This document shows, piece after piece, positions 8,929 to 17,946 of a DNA stretch of 64,000 nt. Location: the NCBI GenBank assembly GCA_030550095.1, contig JAUQQA010000006.1, positions 1 through 64,000 on the forward strand, read 5' to 3'. The notes under the pieces are model-generated. The model saw nothing but the letters and a program-made list of their open reading frames with translations. It was not told the DNA's origin and did no database searches. The number at the start of each line of letters is the position of its first letter. Within the stretch, counting starts at the first letter, position 1. The translations under genes and the position numbers were made by a program. This DNA comes from Chloroflexota bacterium (GTDB lineage Bacteria; Chloroflexota; Anaerolineae; J036; Brachytrichaceae).

Positions 8929-10736
8929 GCACTATGAGCAGCGCGCCGACAACGCTCGACTTCACCAACATTGTCGGCTTGGAGACCGCGCGCCAAGCGT
9001 TGCTGTTGCTTGCGGTGAATCCTGCGCTCGGCGGCGCTGCGATCGCGGCGCGGGTCGGCAGCGGCAAATCCACGTTAGTGCGCGCGTTTGCGGCGTTGCT
9101 GCCACCAGGCACGCCATTCATCGAGTTGCCGCTCAGCATCACCGAAGATCGTTTGCTCGGCGGGCTTGATCTCGAGGCGACGTTAATCAAGGGCGCGCCC
9201 GTGTTTGAGCCAGGCGTGCTGGCGCGCGCACATGGCGGCGTGCTTTACGTGGACAACGCGAATCGCCTTGAGCCTTCTGTCGCGGCGGTGCTCGCCGAGG
9301 CGATGAGCAACGGCTACGTGCGCGTAGAGCGCGAAGGGTTGAGCGCTATCCAGCCGGCGCGCTTCCTGTTGATCGCAACCTACGACCCCGAAGAAGGCGA
9401 TCTGCCGCTGAGCCTGCTCGACCGCTTGGGGTTGATCGTGCCGCTTAGTGCGCAAGGCGACGCAGCCACGCGTGCGGAGGTGGTGCGGCGCAATTTGCAC
9501 CCCGCGCACGACGAGGACGAGTCCAACATGTTGCGCGCAATGATCGTTGCTGCGCGCGAGCTGCTGCCGCGCGTGCAGTTACCCGACGATCACCTTGCGG
9601 CGCTGGTTCAAACAGCGATGGCGCTTGGCGTGGAAGGCAATCGCGCCGACGTGTTTGCAGCGCAGGCAGCGCTCGCCTCTGCCGCGCTGGAGGGGCGCGA
9701 GGTAGTGGACGAAGACGACTTGCAGCGCGCAGTGCGGCTTGTGTTGCTGCCGCGTGCCACACAAGCTCCCACAGAGAACCAGCCTGCGCCGCAGCCGCCA
9801 ACTGCACCGCGCGCCACGGGCACTGCTGAAGAAGAAGGCGAAGATGAGACGCAAAGCGAAGCCGAGCGCCCGATTCAAGAGCTGTTGCTCGAAGCCGCGC
9901 AAGCTGCGCTACCGCCTAACTTGCTGGACTTGCCCTTCGCCGCGCAGCGCCGTGGTCGGCGTGGCAGTCGTGGACAAACGCTCAACGCGCGCCGTGGGCG
10001 CTATGTGCGCGCGGTGATCGGCGATGTGCACGGCGGGCGTATCGCGCTGCTGCCCACGCTCCTGGCGGCAGCACCCTGGCAGCCGCTGCGACGCGCTGCA
10101 AACGAGAAGCGCGTGCACGTGCGCCGCGATGACCTGCGCGTGAAGCGCTACCGCGACAAAGCCGGCACGCTCTACATCTTCGCTGTGGATGCGAGCGGCT
10201 CAATGGCGATCAATCGCATGCGCGAGGCAAAAGGCGCTGCTTTGCGCTTGCTCCAAGACGCTTACGTACACCGCGATCAGGTCGCTTTGATCGCGTTCCG
10301 CGGCCAAGGCGCGCAGGTGTTGTTGCCGCCCTCGCAGAGCGTTGAGCGCGCGCGCCGTGAGTTGGACGTGTTGCCCACCGGCGGCGGCACGCCGCTTGCT
10401 TCGGCGCTGCTCACGGCGTGGCATCTCGCCAAGCAAGCGCGCGAGCGCGGCATTGCGCAAGTCACGCTCGTGCTCATGACCGACGGGCGCGCCAACGTCG
10501 GCTTGCACGCGCCGCCAGGCGACCGCCAGCGTCTCCGCGAGGAAGTCCAACAGCTTGCCGCGCGCCTGCGCGCAGATGGCGTCAACGCGATCGTGCTCGA
10601 CACGCAGGTGAACTATCTCTCGCGCAACGAAGCGCCGCAGTTGGCGCAGTGGCTCGGCGGGCGTTACGTGTATTTGCCCAACGCCCGCGCCGAGCAAATC
10701 GCCAATGCGCTCTCACAATCGGCGCAAGCCGTTTGA
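8925..10736 (+). CDS. bchD: Magnesium chelatase subunit D
   Basis: 603 residues. BchD scaffolds the BchI ring and couples it to BchH. The N-terminal AAA+ half has a nearly complete P-loop (ARVGSGKST at 42-50, first Gly replaced). An acidic, Pro-rich linker follows (about 285-320, EEEGEDE), then a basic patch (RRGRRGSRG) and a C-terminal von Willebrand A domain with MIDAS motif DASGS at 422-426 and a later TDGRANVG. The start is GTG 8925, overlapping bchI; ATG 8934 is an alternative. bchH follows closely. Confidence 0.96.
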   Translation: MSTMSSAPTTLDFTNIVGLETARQALLLLAVNPALGGAAIAARVGSGKSTLVRAFAALLPPGTPFIELPLSITEDRLLGGLDLEATLIKGAPVFEPGVLARAHGGVLYVDNANRLEPSVAAVLAEAMSNGYVRVEREGLSAIQPARFLLIATYDPEEGDLPLSLLDRLGLIVPLSAQGDAATRAEVVRRNLHPAHDEDESNMLRAMIVAARELLPRVQLPDDHLAALVQTAMALGVEGNRADVFAAQAALASAALEGREVVDEDDLQRAVRLVLLPRATQAPTENQPAPQPPTAPRATGTAEEEGEDETQSEAERPIQELLLEAAQAALPPNLLDLPFAAQRRGRRGSRGQTLNARRGRYVRAVIGDVHGGRIALLPTLLAAAPWQPLRRAANEKRVHVRRDDLRVKRYRDKAGTLYIFAVDASGSMAINRMREAKGAALRLLQDAYVHRDQVALIAFRGQGAQVLLPPSQSVERARRELDVLPTGGGTPLASALLTAWHLAKQARERGIAQVTLVLMTDGRANVGLHAPPGDRQRLREEVQQLAARLRADGVNAIVLDTQVNYLSRNEAPQLAQWLGGRYVYLPNARAEQIANALSQSAQAV

Positions 10737-10757
10737 GACCATGTGCTGGAGGTGGCT

Positions 10758-13700
10758 ATGAGCAAACCCAATCTTGTGGCGATTGTCGGGCTGGAGCATT
10801 TCAACAAGAAAGTCTGGGATGAAGTCAAGGCTGACCTTGCACCTGTCGCACACTTGCAGCAGTTCACCGAATGGGAGCTGGAGCGCAAAGACCCAGCCGT
10901 GGCGCAAGCCATCCGCCAAGCCGACTGTTTGTTCATCTCGATGATCAACTTCAAGGAGCAGGCGGATTGGCTGCGCGAGCAAGTGGCGCAATCGAACGCA
11001 AAGGCGGTGTTCGCCTTCGAGTCCATGCCTGAGGTGATGGCGCTCAACCGCGTCGGCGACTACGTGGTGGCGCAAAAGCCCGGGCAGAAGAGCGGCATGC
11101 CCGAGCCAGTGAAGAAGATCGCGCGCATGCTCGTGCGCGGGCGCGATGAAGACACGCTCTACGGCTACACCAAGCTCATGAAGCTCATGCAAACCATGAT
11201 GCGCTTCATGCCCGCAAAGGCGCGCGACTTCAAAAACTGGATGCAGGTGAACATCTACTGGAACCAACCGCTGGCGGTCAACATCAGCAACATGTTCCGC
11301 TTCATCCTGCGCGAGTACTTTGACCCCAGCGTGGAAGCGAAGCCCGTCGTCGAAGTGCCGATGATGGGCTTGTATCATCCCGAAGCCCCCAGCTTCTTCA
11401 AGGACATCAAGAGCTACCGCGATTGGCAAAAGAGGCGCGCGCCAAAGCGCGAACAGACGGCGCGCGAGCGCTACCGCGTGGCGCTGCTGTTTTTCCGCAA
11501 GCACCTGATGCAGGACCGCGGCTACATTGACCGCCTCATCCGCGAGATGGAGGCAGCAGCGCTCGATGTATTGCCGATCTTCGTCGCTGGCGTGGAAGGG
11601 CACGTTGTCGTGCGCGATTGGCTCACGCACGAATCCATTGACGTGCTGGTGAGCACCATCGGCTTCGCGTTGGTCGGCGGTCCTGCCGGCGCCACCAGCC
11701 CCGGCACACACCGCGACGCCGCGATCAGCATCCTGGAGCGGCTTGATGTGCCTTACATCGTGGCGCAGCCGCTCTACGTGCAGGACTTCATCTCATGGAG
11801 CAAACACGGCGTTGGACCGATGCAATCGGCTGCGCTGTATGCGCTCCCTGAGATGGACGGCGCGATTAACCCAGTGGTGATCGGCGCAGTGAACAATGGG
11901 CGCTTCGACGTCGCGCCTGATCGCATCCAACGCTTGATCACGCGCGTGCGCAATTGGGCGCGCCTGCGACACACACCGAACAAGGACAAAAAGATCGCCT
12001 TCGTGGTGTACGACTATCCGCCCGGCTTGGGCAAGAAAGCAACTGCTGCGTTGCTCGACGTGCCGCGCTCACTGTTGAACATCCTGCGCCGCTTGAAGGC
12101 AGAGGGCTACACCGTCGGCGATTTGCCAGAGACGCCCGAGGCGTTGCTGGAGCAACTGGAGGCTGCCACTACACTGCACGCGGGCGGCATCCGCGTCACG
12201 TGGGACGAGTTCAAGCAATGGACCACGCCGCGCGAGCGCGAGCGCATCGAGGAGCGTTGGGGATCGTGGCCTGGTGACATCGCACCTGCAAGCCGCGACG
12301 CAGTGTTTATCGGCGGGCTGCGCTTCGGCAATATCTACATCGGCGTGCAGCCGCGCCTCGGCGTGACGGGCGACCCCATGCGCTTGCTCTTCGACAAAGA
12401 GAACACGCCACACCACCAATACCTCGCGTTCTATCGCTGGATCGCGCGCGGCTTCGGCGCGCACGCGCTGGTGCATGTGGGCATGCACGGCTCAGCGGAG
12501 TGGATGCCCGGCTTGCAGCTCGGGTTGACGCGGAGCTGTTGGCCCGATGCGCTGCTCGGCGAGCTGCCGCAGTTCTACCTCTACCCGATGAACAACCCGA
12601 GCGAGGCAAACATCGCCAAGCGCCGTGGTTATGCCGTGATGATCTCGCACGCCGTGCCGCCCATGACGCGCGCCGGGCTTTACAAGGAGCTAGCGGCGCT
12701 GAAAGACATGTTGCAGGATTACCGCGAGCGCCGCATGGAGCAACGCGATCAGCTTGACCCCGCTTTCGAGGAAGCGATCATGCAAAAGGTGGCGCTGGCG
12801 AACCTCGACACTGATTGCCCGCGCCTGCAAGGCGAAGCATTCGACGACTACGCCGCGCGGCTCTACGCCTACATCCGCGATCTGGAGCAACGCCTGATCA
12901 CCGCCTCGTTGCACGTGTTCGGCGAAGCGCCGCCGCTCGAGTCGCAACTGGTGACGGTGACCGAGGCGTTGAAGGCGCGCGGCAACGGACATAGCTTAGC
13001 GAGTGTGATGTTGCGCGAGATCGCGCCAAACACGGCAGCGCGCCACTACGGCGAATTGGCAACGCTTGCGCGCAAAGGCGATGCAGAAGCGCTGCGCTTG
13101 CGCGAACAAGTGGATGAGGCATGCCGTGCGTTTGTGGAGCGCACGGTCTTCCGCGGCGAATCGCCGGCGAGCGCTTTGCATCGCGTCACGCACAACGGCA
13201 CCCAAATCGCCAACGAGGACGCCGCAGCCTTGATCGAGGCTGCGCAGGTTGGGCGCTACATGGCACACTTGCTCAGCGACAACCGCAACGAGCTGGAGGC
13301 GTTGGTGCGCGGTCTGAATGGTCGCTACATCCCGCCAGCACCAGGCGGCGACCTCATCCGCGACGGCGTTGGCGTGTTGCCCACCGGTCGCAACATTCAC
13401 GCCATTGACCCTTGGCGCATCCCGAGCGAGCTTGCCTATCAGCGCGGCAAGCAGATCGCCGAGGCGCTGCTCGCAAAGCACCTGGAGGAAAACAACGGGC
13501 AATATCCCGAAACAATCGCACAGGTCATTTGGGGCTTGGACACCATCAAGACCAAAGGCGAGGCGATCGCCGTGGTGTTGCACCTGATCGGCGCCAAGCC
13601 GCATTACGATGGGCAGGGCAAGATCAGCCACTACAAGCTGATCCCGCTCAAGGAGCTGGGACGCCCGCGCATTGACGTGCTGATGCAGCTCAGCCCCATC

Positions 13701-14567
13701 TTCCGCGACACGTTCGAGTTGCTCATGGATCACCTCGACCGCTTGGTAAAAGAGGCAGCGCGCGCCGATGAACCCGTGGAGATGAACTTCATCAAGAAGC
13801 ACGTCGAAGAGGCCATGCGCGAGGGGATGACGTTTGAGCAAGCCACGGCGCGCCTCTTCACGCAGCAGCCCGGTCAGTACGGCACTTACGTGGACGACAT
13901 GGTCGAGGATTCAGCGTGGGAGACCGATGACGACCTCGCGCAGACGTTCGTGCGGCGCAACGCCTACGCCTACGGTGGCGGTCGCAACGGGCAGCACGTG
14001 CCGCAAACGCTCACGCGCTTGCTGCGCACAGTGAGCCGCGTTGCGCACACGATTGACTCGGTGGAGTTCGGCGTGACGGACATTGACCATTACTTCTCCG
14101 CCTCGGGCGCGCTACAGCTAGCAGCGCGCAAGCACAGCGGCGCAAACGTCAAGCTCAACTACATCGAGAGCTTCACAGCGGAGACGCGCGTGGATGACCT
14201 GGAGCGCGTGCTGCGCGTCGAATATCGCACTAAGCTGCTCAATCCGCGCTGGTACGAAGGCATGTTGCAACACGGTCACAGCGGCGCTGCGGAGATCAGC
14301 AATCGCTTCACCTACATGCTCGGCTGGGACGCGGTGAGCGGCGCGGTGGACGACTGGACGTACACCGCAGCGGCGCGCACCTTCGCGCTTGATCCCGCCA
14401 TGCGCGAGCGCATCACCAAGCTCAACCCGCAGGCGATGCGCAACATCGTCGGGCGCCTGCTTGAGGCGAACGGGCGCGGCTTGTGGCAAGCTGATGAGGA
14501 AACCATCACGCAGCTGCGCGAGATCTACGCTGACCTTGAAGACAGGTTGGAGGGTGTGTTGGTTTGA
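10758..14567 (+). CDS. bchH: Magnesium chelatase porphyrin-binding subunit H
   Basis: 1269 residues, typical for BchH/ChlH. It binds protoporphyrin IX and carries the metal insertion site. CobN/Mg-chelatase family features run through the protein, including 'VHVGMHGSAEWMPG', 'VLPTGRNIHAIDPWRIPS' and 'YRTKLLNPRWYEGMLQHGHSGAAEI'. ATG 10758 is chosen because GGAGG lies 7 nt upstream; GTG 10743 is in frame. It completes the I-D-H set. Only one H paralogue (not BchS or BchT) is seen in the window. Confidence 0.97.
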   Translation: MSKPNLVAIVGLEHFNKKVWDEVKADLAPVAHLQQFTEWELERKDPAVAQAIRQADCLFISMINFKEQADWLREQVAQSNAKAVFAFESMPEVMALNRVGDYVVAQKPGQKSGMPEPVKKIARMLVRGRDEDTLYGYTKLMKLMQTMMRFMPAKARDFKNWMQVNIYWNQPLAVNISNMFRFILREYFDPSVEAKPVVEVPMMGLYHPEAPSFFKDIKSYRDWQKRRAPKREQTARERYRVALLFFRKHLMQDRGYIDRLIREMEAAALDVLPIFVAGVEGHVVVRDWLTHESIDVLVSTIGFALVGGPAGATSPGTHRDAAISILERLDVPYIVAQPLYVQDFISWSKHGVGPMQSAALYALPEMDGAINPVVIGAVNNGRFDVAPDRIQRLITRVRNWARLRHTPNKDKKIAFVVYDYPPGLGKKATAALLDVPRSLLNILRRLKAEGYTVGDLPETPEALLEQLEAATTLHAGGIRVTWDEFKQWTTPRERERIEERWGSWPGDIAPASRDAVFIGGLRFGNIYIGVQPRLGVTGDPMRLLFDKENTPHHQYLAFYRWIARGFGAHALVHVGMHGSAEWMPGLQLGLTRSCWPDALLGELPQFYLYPMNNPSEANIAKRRGYAVMISHAVPPMTRAGLYKELAALKDMLQDYRERRMEQRDQLDPAFEEAIMQKVALANLDTDCPRLQGEAFDDYAARLYAYIRDLEQRLITASLHVFGEAPPLESQLVTVTEALKARGNGHSLASVMLREIAPNTAARHYGELATLARKGDAEALRLREQVDEACRAFVERTVFRGESPASALHRVTHNGTQIANEDAAALIEAAQVGRYMAHLLSDNRNELEALVRGLNGRYIPPAPGGDLIRDGVGVLPTGRNIHAIDPWRIPSELAYQRGKQIAEALLAKHLEENNGQYPETIAQVIWGLDTIKTKGEAIAVVLHLIGAKPHYDGQGKISHYKLIPLKELGRPRIDVLMQLSPIFRDTFELLMDHLDRLVKEAARADEPVEMNFIKKHVEEAMREGMTFEQATARLFTQQPGQYGTYVDDMVEDSAWETDDDLAQTFVRRNAYAYGGGRNGQHVPQTLTRLLRTVSRVAHTIDSVEFGVTDIDHYFSASGALQLAARKHSGANVKLNYIESFTAETRVDDLERVLRVEYRTKLLNPRWYEGMLQHGHSGAAEISNRFTYMLGWDAVSGAVDDWTYTAAARTFALDPAMRERITKLNPQAMRNIVGRLLEANGRGLWQADEETITQLREIYADLEDRLEGVLV

Positions 14568-14591
14568 GCAAAGTGTTGATGTGAGGGAATG

Positions 14592-15011
14592 ATGATCAGA
14601 GAAAGTGCAGCAAGGCAGTTCTCGTGGGCGCAGTGGTTGCAAGCGCTGCTCATTGCGCTGATCGGCGGCGTGGTCGGCAACCTCGCCGTTTGGGCAGTGA
14701 GCAGCGTTGTGGGCGAGATCAGGGTAGATGCGCTTGAGGTGGCGATCTTCAGCGCGATCGGCGCGCTGGCGGGCGGGGTGCTCTACGCCGCGTTGGCGCG
14801 CGTGATCGCCAACGTGCACGTGCGCAACCGCGTGTTTGTGATCGTGTGCGTAGTGGCGCTTGTGGCCTACGCCTTTGCGCCCCTCGCTGCGATGCAAGCG
14901 CCGTACCGCGAAGGCGCACAGCCGTTCAACGTGCTCACCGTGATCGCCACCGAGCTTATGCACCTGATCAGCGGCGGGTTGGTGATCTTTGCCTTCACAC
15001 GGCGATCTTGA
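14592..15011 (+). CDS. Unknown four-helix membrane protein between bchH and bchC
   Basis: 139 residues with four predicted membrane helices (about 15-37, 47-70, 79-100, 113-135) and a short charged N-terminus. The overall plan resembles small four-helix families such as DUF6069, but I cannot assign one. Two ATG codons in tandem (14589 and 14592) follow GAGGGA. It is 21 nt after bchH and 17 nt before bchC, on the same strand, so it belongs to the pigment operon. It could help to place the chelatase or later enzymes at the membrane; this is speculation from position alone. Confidence 0.7.
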   Translation: MIRESAARQFSWAQWLQALLIALIGGVVGNLAVWAVSSVVGEIRVDALEVAIFSAIGALAGGVLYAALARVIANVHVRNRVFVIVCVVALVAYAFAPLAAMQAPYREGAQPFNVLTVIATELMHLISGGLVIFAFTRRS

Positions 15012-15028
15012 AGAAGAGGAGCACGAGC

Positions 15029-15970
15029 ATGCACACGCGAGCAGTGGTGATCCCAGCCGCCGGGCAGGTGGAGCTGCGCGATGTGGAGCTGAAGCCGCTC
15101 GGCGCTGATGACGTGCTGGTGCGCACGCGCCTCACAAGCATCAGCGCTGGCACGGAGCGCATGTTGTTGCGCGGCGTGATGCCTCATCCCATGTTGCAGT
15201 TCCCCGTCGTGCCCGGCTACGAGACCGTAGGGCAAGTGATTGACGCTGGCGAACGCGCGCGCGCGTGGATTGGCAAGCGCGTGTACGTCGGCGGAAACTA
15301 TGGCTTCGTTGGCATCAATGCCGCGTTCGGCGGACAAAGCGCTTACATCGTCGCGCCGCAGTCGCACGTGACGGAGATCGAAAGTATCAGCGACGAAGAG
15401 GGCGTCTTTCTCGCGCTTGCGGCGACGGCGCTACACGGCGTGGACGTGGCGCACTTGCAGCCAGGCATGCGCGTGTTGGTGCTGGGGCAGGGCGTGGTGG
15501 GGCAACTTGCCGCGCGCTTTGCCAAAGCGCGTGGCGCGCACGTGAGCGTGACGGATAAGGTGCCAGAGCGCTTGAAGTTTTCCGTCGCCGACGAGGTGAT
15601 CTCGCCAGAGCCGCCCCCGCCTGGTCCGCCCGGCCCAGGGGTTTACGATGTGCTCATTGACGCAACAGGCAAGATGGAGGCGATCGCGCCGCGCTTGATG
15701 AGCGTGAAGACCGGAGGGCGTGTCGTCCTGCTCGGTTACTACGAGAAGATCGATCTGCCTTACATGCCCGCCTTTCTGCGCGAGCTGACGTTTGCGGTGA
15801 GCAAGGAGTGGGCGCCAGGCGACCTCGCACGTGCGCGCGACGCCATCGCCGCTAAGCAGATCGAAGTGCGCTCGCTCATCACACATCGCTTGCCCGCATC
15901 AGAAGCAGCGCGCGCGTTTGACCTCGCGCTCAATCATCCAGAGTGTCTCAAGATGGTGATGGAGTGGTGA
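15029..15970 (+). CDS. bchC: 3-hydroxyethyl bacteriochlorophyllide a dehydrogenase
   Basis: 313 residues, medium-chain dehydrogenase fold. BchC oxidises the C3 hydroxyethyl group to acetyl, giving bacteriochlorophyllide a. Family signatures are SAGTERMLLRG, FPVVPGYETVG, the glycine-rich nucleotide site LGQGVVGQLAARFAK (about 150-165) and LGYYEKIDLPY. ATG 15029 has GAGGAG upstream. A Pro-rich insert (PPPPGPPGPG, about 194-203) precedes the ATGKME segment. It lies 40 nt before bchX, in the usual bchC-bchX order. Confidence 0.94.
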   Translation: MHTRAVVIPAAGQVELRDVELKPLGADDVLVRTRLTSISAGTERMLLRGVMPHPMLQFPVVPGYETVGQVIDAGERARAWIGKRVYVGGNYGFVGINAAFGGQSAYIVAPQSHVTEIESISDEEGVFLALAATALHGVDVAHLQPGMRVLVLGQGVVGQLAARFAKARGAHVSVTDKVPERLKFSVADEVISPEPPPPGPPGPGVYDVLIDATGKMEAIAPRLMSVKTGGRVVLLGYYEKIDLPYMPAFLRELTFAVSKEWAPGDLARARDAIAAKQIEVRSLITHRLPASEAARAFDLALNHPECLKMVMEW

Positions 15971-16010
15971 ACCCGATGTGTCCATGTAGCAAGAAGAGGA
16001 GGTAGGTGCG

Positions 16011-17177
16011 ATGACCCCGCGCATGATTGCAATTTACGGCAAAGGCGGAATCGGCAAAAGCTTCTTTACCGCTAACCTCAGCGCAAAGTTGGCGCTGAAG
16101 GGTTTTCGCGTGCTTCAACTCGGCTGCGACCCGAAGCACGATAGCTGCAATGCGCTCTTTGGTGGGCGCAGCCTGCCCACCATCGGTGATCAGTGGCGCT
16201 TGTTCAAGGACACTGGGCGCGAGAAAGAGCTGGACGTGCGCCACATGATCTTCAAAGCCGATCTCGGCAAGGGCGTGCAGCTCTTCTGTGCTGAGCTAGG
16301 CGGCCCCGAAGTGGGGCGCGGCTGTGGCGGGCGCGGCATTTCGTTCGGCTTTAGCCTGTTGGAAGAGCGCGGCTTGGCGAATTGGGCGCTCGACTACATC
16401 GTGATGGACTTCCTCGGCGATGTGGTGTGCGGCGGGTTTGCGACGCCGATCGCCAAAAGCCTCGCCGAAGAGATCATCATCGTCGCCAGCCACGACCGCA
16501 TGAGCCTCTACTCCGCCAACAACATCGCGCGCGCGGTGAACTACTTCCAATCCATCGGTGGCAAGTCGCGCGTGCTTGGTCTGGTGCTCAACCGCGATGA
16601 TGGCAGTGGTGTTGCCGAGCGCTTCGCCGAGAAGACAGGCATCCCCATCTTGGCGAAGATCCCCTACAGCCCCGCTGCGCGCATGCTCAGCGATCAGTGC
16701 AAGTTGCTCTTCGAGCTGCCCGAGATGGATTACATCTTCGATCAGTTCGTGAACAAGTTGCATCGTCGTGAGTTTGTGCCGCCTGAGAAGGTCACGCCGC
16801 TGGAGTACGACGAGTTCCTTGCCGTGTTTGGCGCACATGAGCCAGACATCGAGCCGCCAGGAGCAACAATGGACGACCTCATGGGGCGCACAAGCGAAGC
16901 GGTGGTCGGCATTGACCTCGACAGCCCTGAGTACAGCCCCGATAGCAAGCGCCTTGCTTGGCGCATCATGCAGGAGTTGGGCTTAAAGGTGGTGCGCCTC
17001 ACCGAGGAGCCGGAGCTTGGCGTGGTGGTTCAGACGGATGCGGGTTGGGAGGCCATCTTCGGCGACCCTGCCGAGGACACTGACGCCAAGATCGCCATCC
17101 TCTCTGCGCTCAGCCATAGCGGCGAGCGCTTCCACCGTGCCGACTTGCGCTACACCGCTGCGCCCTTCTACGAGTGA
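16011..17177 (+). CDS. bchX: Chlorophyllide a reductase iron protein X, with a long C-terminal extension
   Basis: 388 residues. BchX is the NifH-like ATPase that passes electrons to BchYZ to reduce the B ring of chlorophyllide a, giving the bacteriochlorin. P-loop GKGGIGKS at 10-17; the Cys residues placed to bridge the [4Fe-4S] cluster across the dimer are C105 (RGCGGRG) and C140 (VVCGGF). AGGAGG precedes ATG 16011. The conserved core ends near residue 300. About 88 extra residues follow, and 310-388 resemble the beta domain of FtsQ (a TDAGWEAIFG strand pair, then DLRYTAAPFY). Proteobacterial BchX is about 330 residues. Confidence 0.95.
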   Translation: MTPRMIAIYGKGGIGKSFFTANLSAKLALKGFRVLQLGCDPKHDSCNALFGGRSLPTIGDQWRLFKDTGREKELDVRHMIFKADLGKGVQLFCAELGGPEVGRGCGGRGISFGFSLLEERGLANWALDYIVMDFLGDVVCGGFATPIAKSLAEEIIIVASHDRMSLYSANNIARAVNYFQSIGGKSRVLGLVLNRDDGSGVAERFAEKTGIPILAKIPYSPAARMLSDQCKLLFELPEMDYIFDQFVNKLHRREFVPPEKVTPLEYDEFLAVFGAHEPDIEPPGATMDDLMGRTSEAVVGIDLDSPEYSPDSKRLAWRIMQELGLKVVRLTEEPELGVVVQTDAGWEAIFGDPAEDTDAKIAILSALSHSGERFHRADLRYTAAPFYE

Positions 17178-17238
17178 GTGAATGCGCTACACCTAACTTG
17201 ACGAATTCAACCTACACTTGAAATGACCTGGACGCGCC

Positions 17239-17922
17239 ATGAACAACTATCCTGAGTTCCCCCTCAGCCTTGCGTTGCAGAACTACATGCCCGTTGCGTT
17301 TTCCGCGATCGGGCTTGTTTTGATCGCGCGCATGTTGCAGCGTGAACACGCGCCCGCCGGTCGCCTCGCATGGGTAGGTGCTGCGGTGCTCATCTTCGCT
17401 GGGGTGATGAAGGCGAGTTGGAAGCTCGCAATGGCAATTGCGCGGGTGGATGTTCCTTTTTTCAACCAGGGCTTCTTCCCGATGATCGCACCAGGGTTTT
17501 TGCTCATGGCGTGGAGTGTATGGTCGAACCAACGTGCGCTTTCGGCACGCGCCGTAGCGCTGCCGCCGCTCGTGGCGGTCGTAGTGGTGCTGGGGGTGGC
17601 GGCTTTGCTCGCGCAGCTTGCTGCTGGGCGCACATGGGCGCATTGGCTCATTGCTGTCGCTACGGTGGGCAACGTCTCGCTCGCGCTGTTGCTCACGCGC
17701 CGCGCGTTGTCTCAGCGACAGCCGCTTGCAGCCACATTGTTTGTGTTGAACTTGCTGATTACGTTTGCGCTCAGCGCGATCGCAGGCATGCCCGAAAAGC
17801 CATTGCACATCCACTGGACTGAGCAAATCATCAGCACGATCTCCAACGCTGGGTTTGCGTGGGCGGCGTGGATGATCGCACAGCGTCGGGTTGTGCCTGC
17901 CGCGCAGTGGGCATCTGCTTGA
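17239..17922 (+). CDS. Unknown polytopic membrane protein between bchX and bchY
   Basis: 227 residues with about six to seven hydrophobic helices and short loops. I recognise no family. Start ATG 17239; 61 nt separate it from bchX. Its stop is 24 nt before bchY, whose AGGAGGAG ribosome site lies in that gap. Sitting between two subunits of the same enzyme, it is almost certainly expressed with them. It may anchor chlorophyllide reductase or its electron donor, or may move pigment, but no motif supports a specific role. Confidence 0.75.
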   Translation: MNNYPEFPLSLALQNYMPVAFSAIGLVLIARMLQREHAPAGRLAWVGAAVLIFAGVMKASWKLAMAIARVDVPFFNQGFFPMIAPGFLLMAWSVWSNQRALSARAVALPPLVAVVVVLGVAALLAQLAAGRTWAHWLIAVATVGNVSLALLLTRRALSQRQPLAATLFVLNLLITFALSAIAGMPEKPLHIHWTEQIISTISNAGFAWAAWMIAQRRVVPAAQWASA

Positions 17923-17946
17923 AATACGAGAGGAGGAGTTCAGCCA

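Noticed and set aside
10713-11711. Minus-strand ORF of 332 codons
   Set aside because: It is a shadow of bchH, which has clear family motifs in the other direction.
17178-17238. TTGACG at 17198 as a promoter for the unknown gene before bchY
   Set aside because: The sequence 17 bp downstream (AAATGA) is a poor -10; the gene is more simply read from the bch operon.
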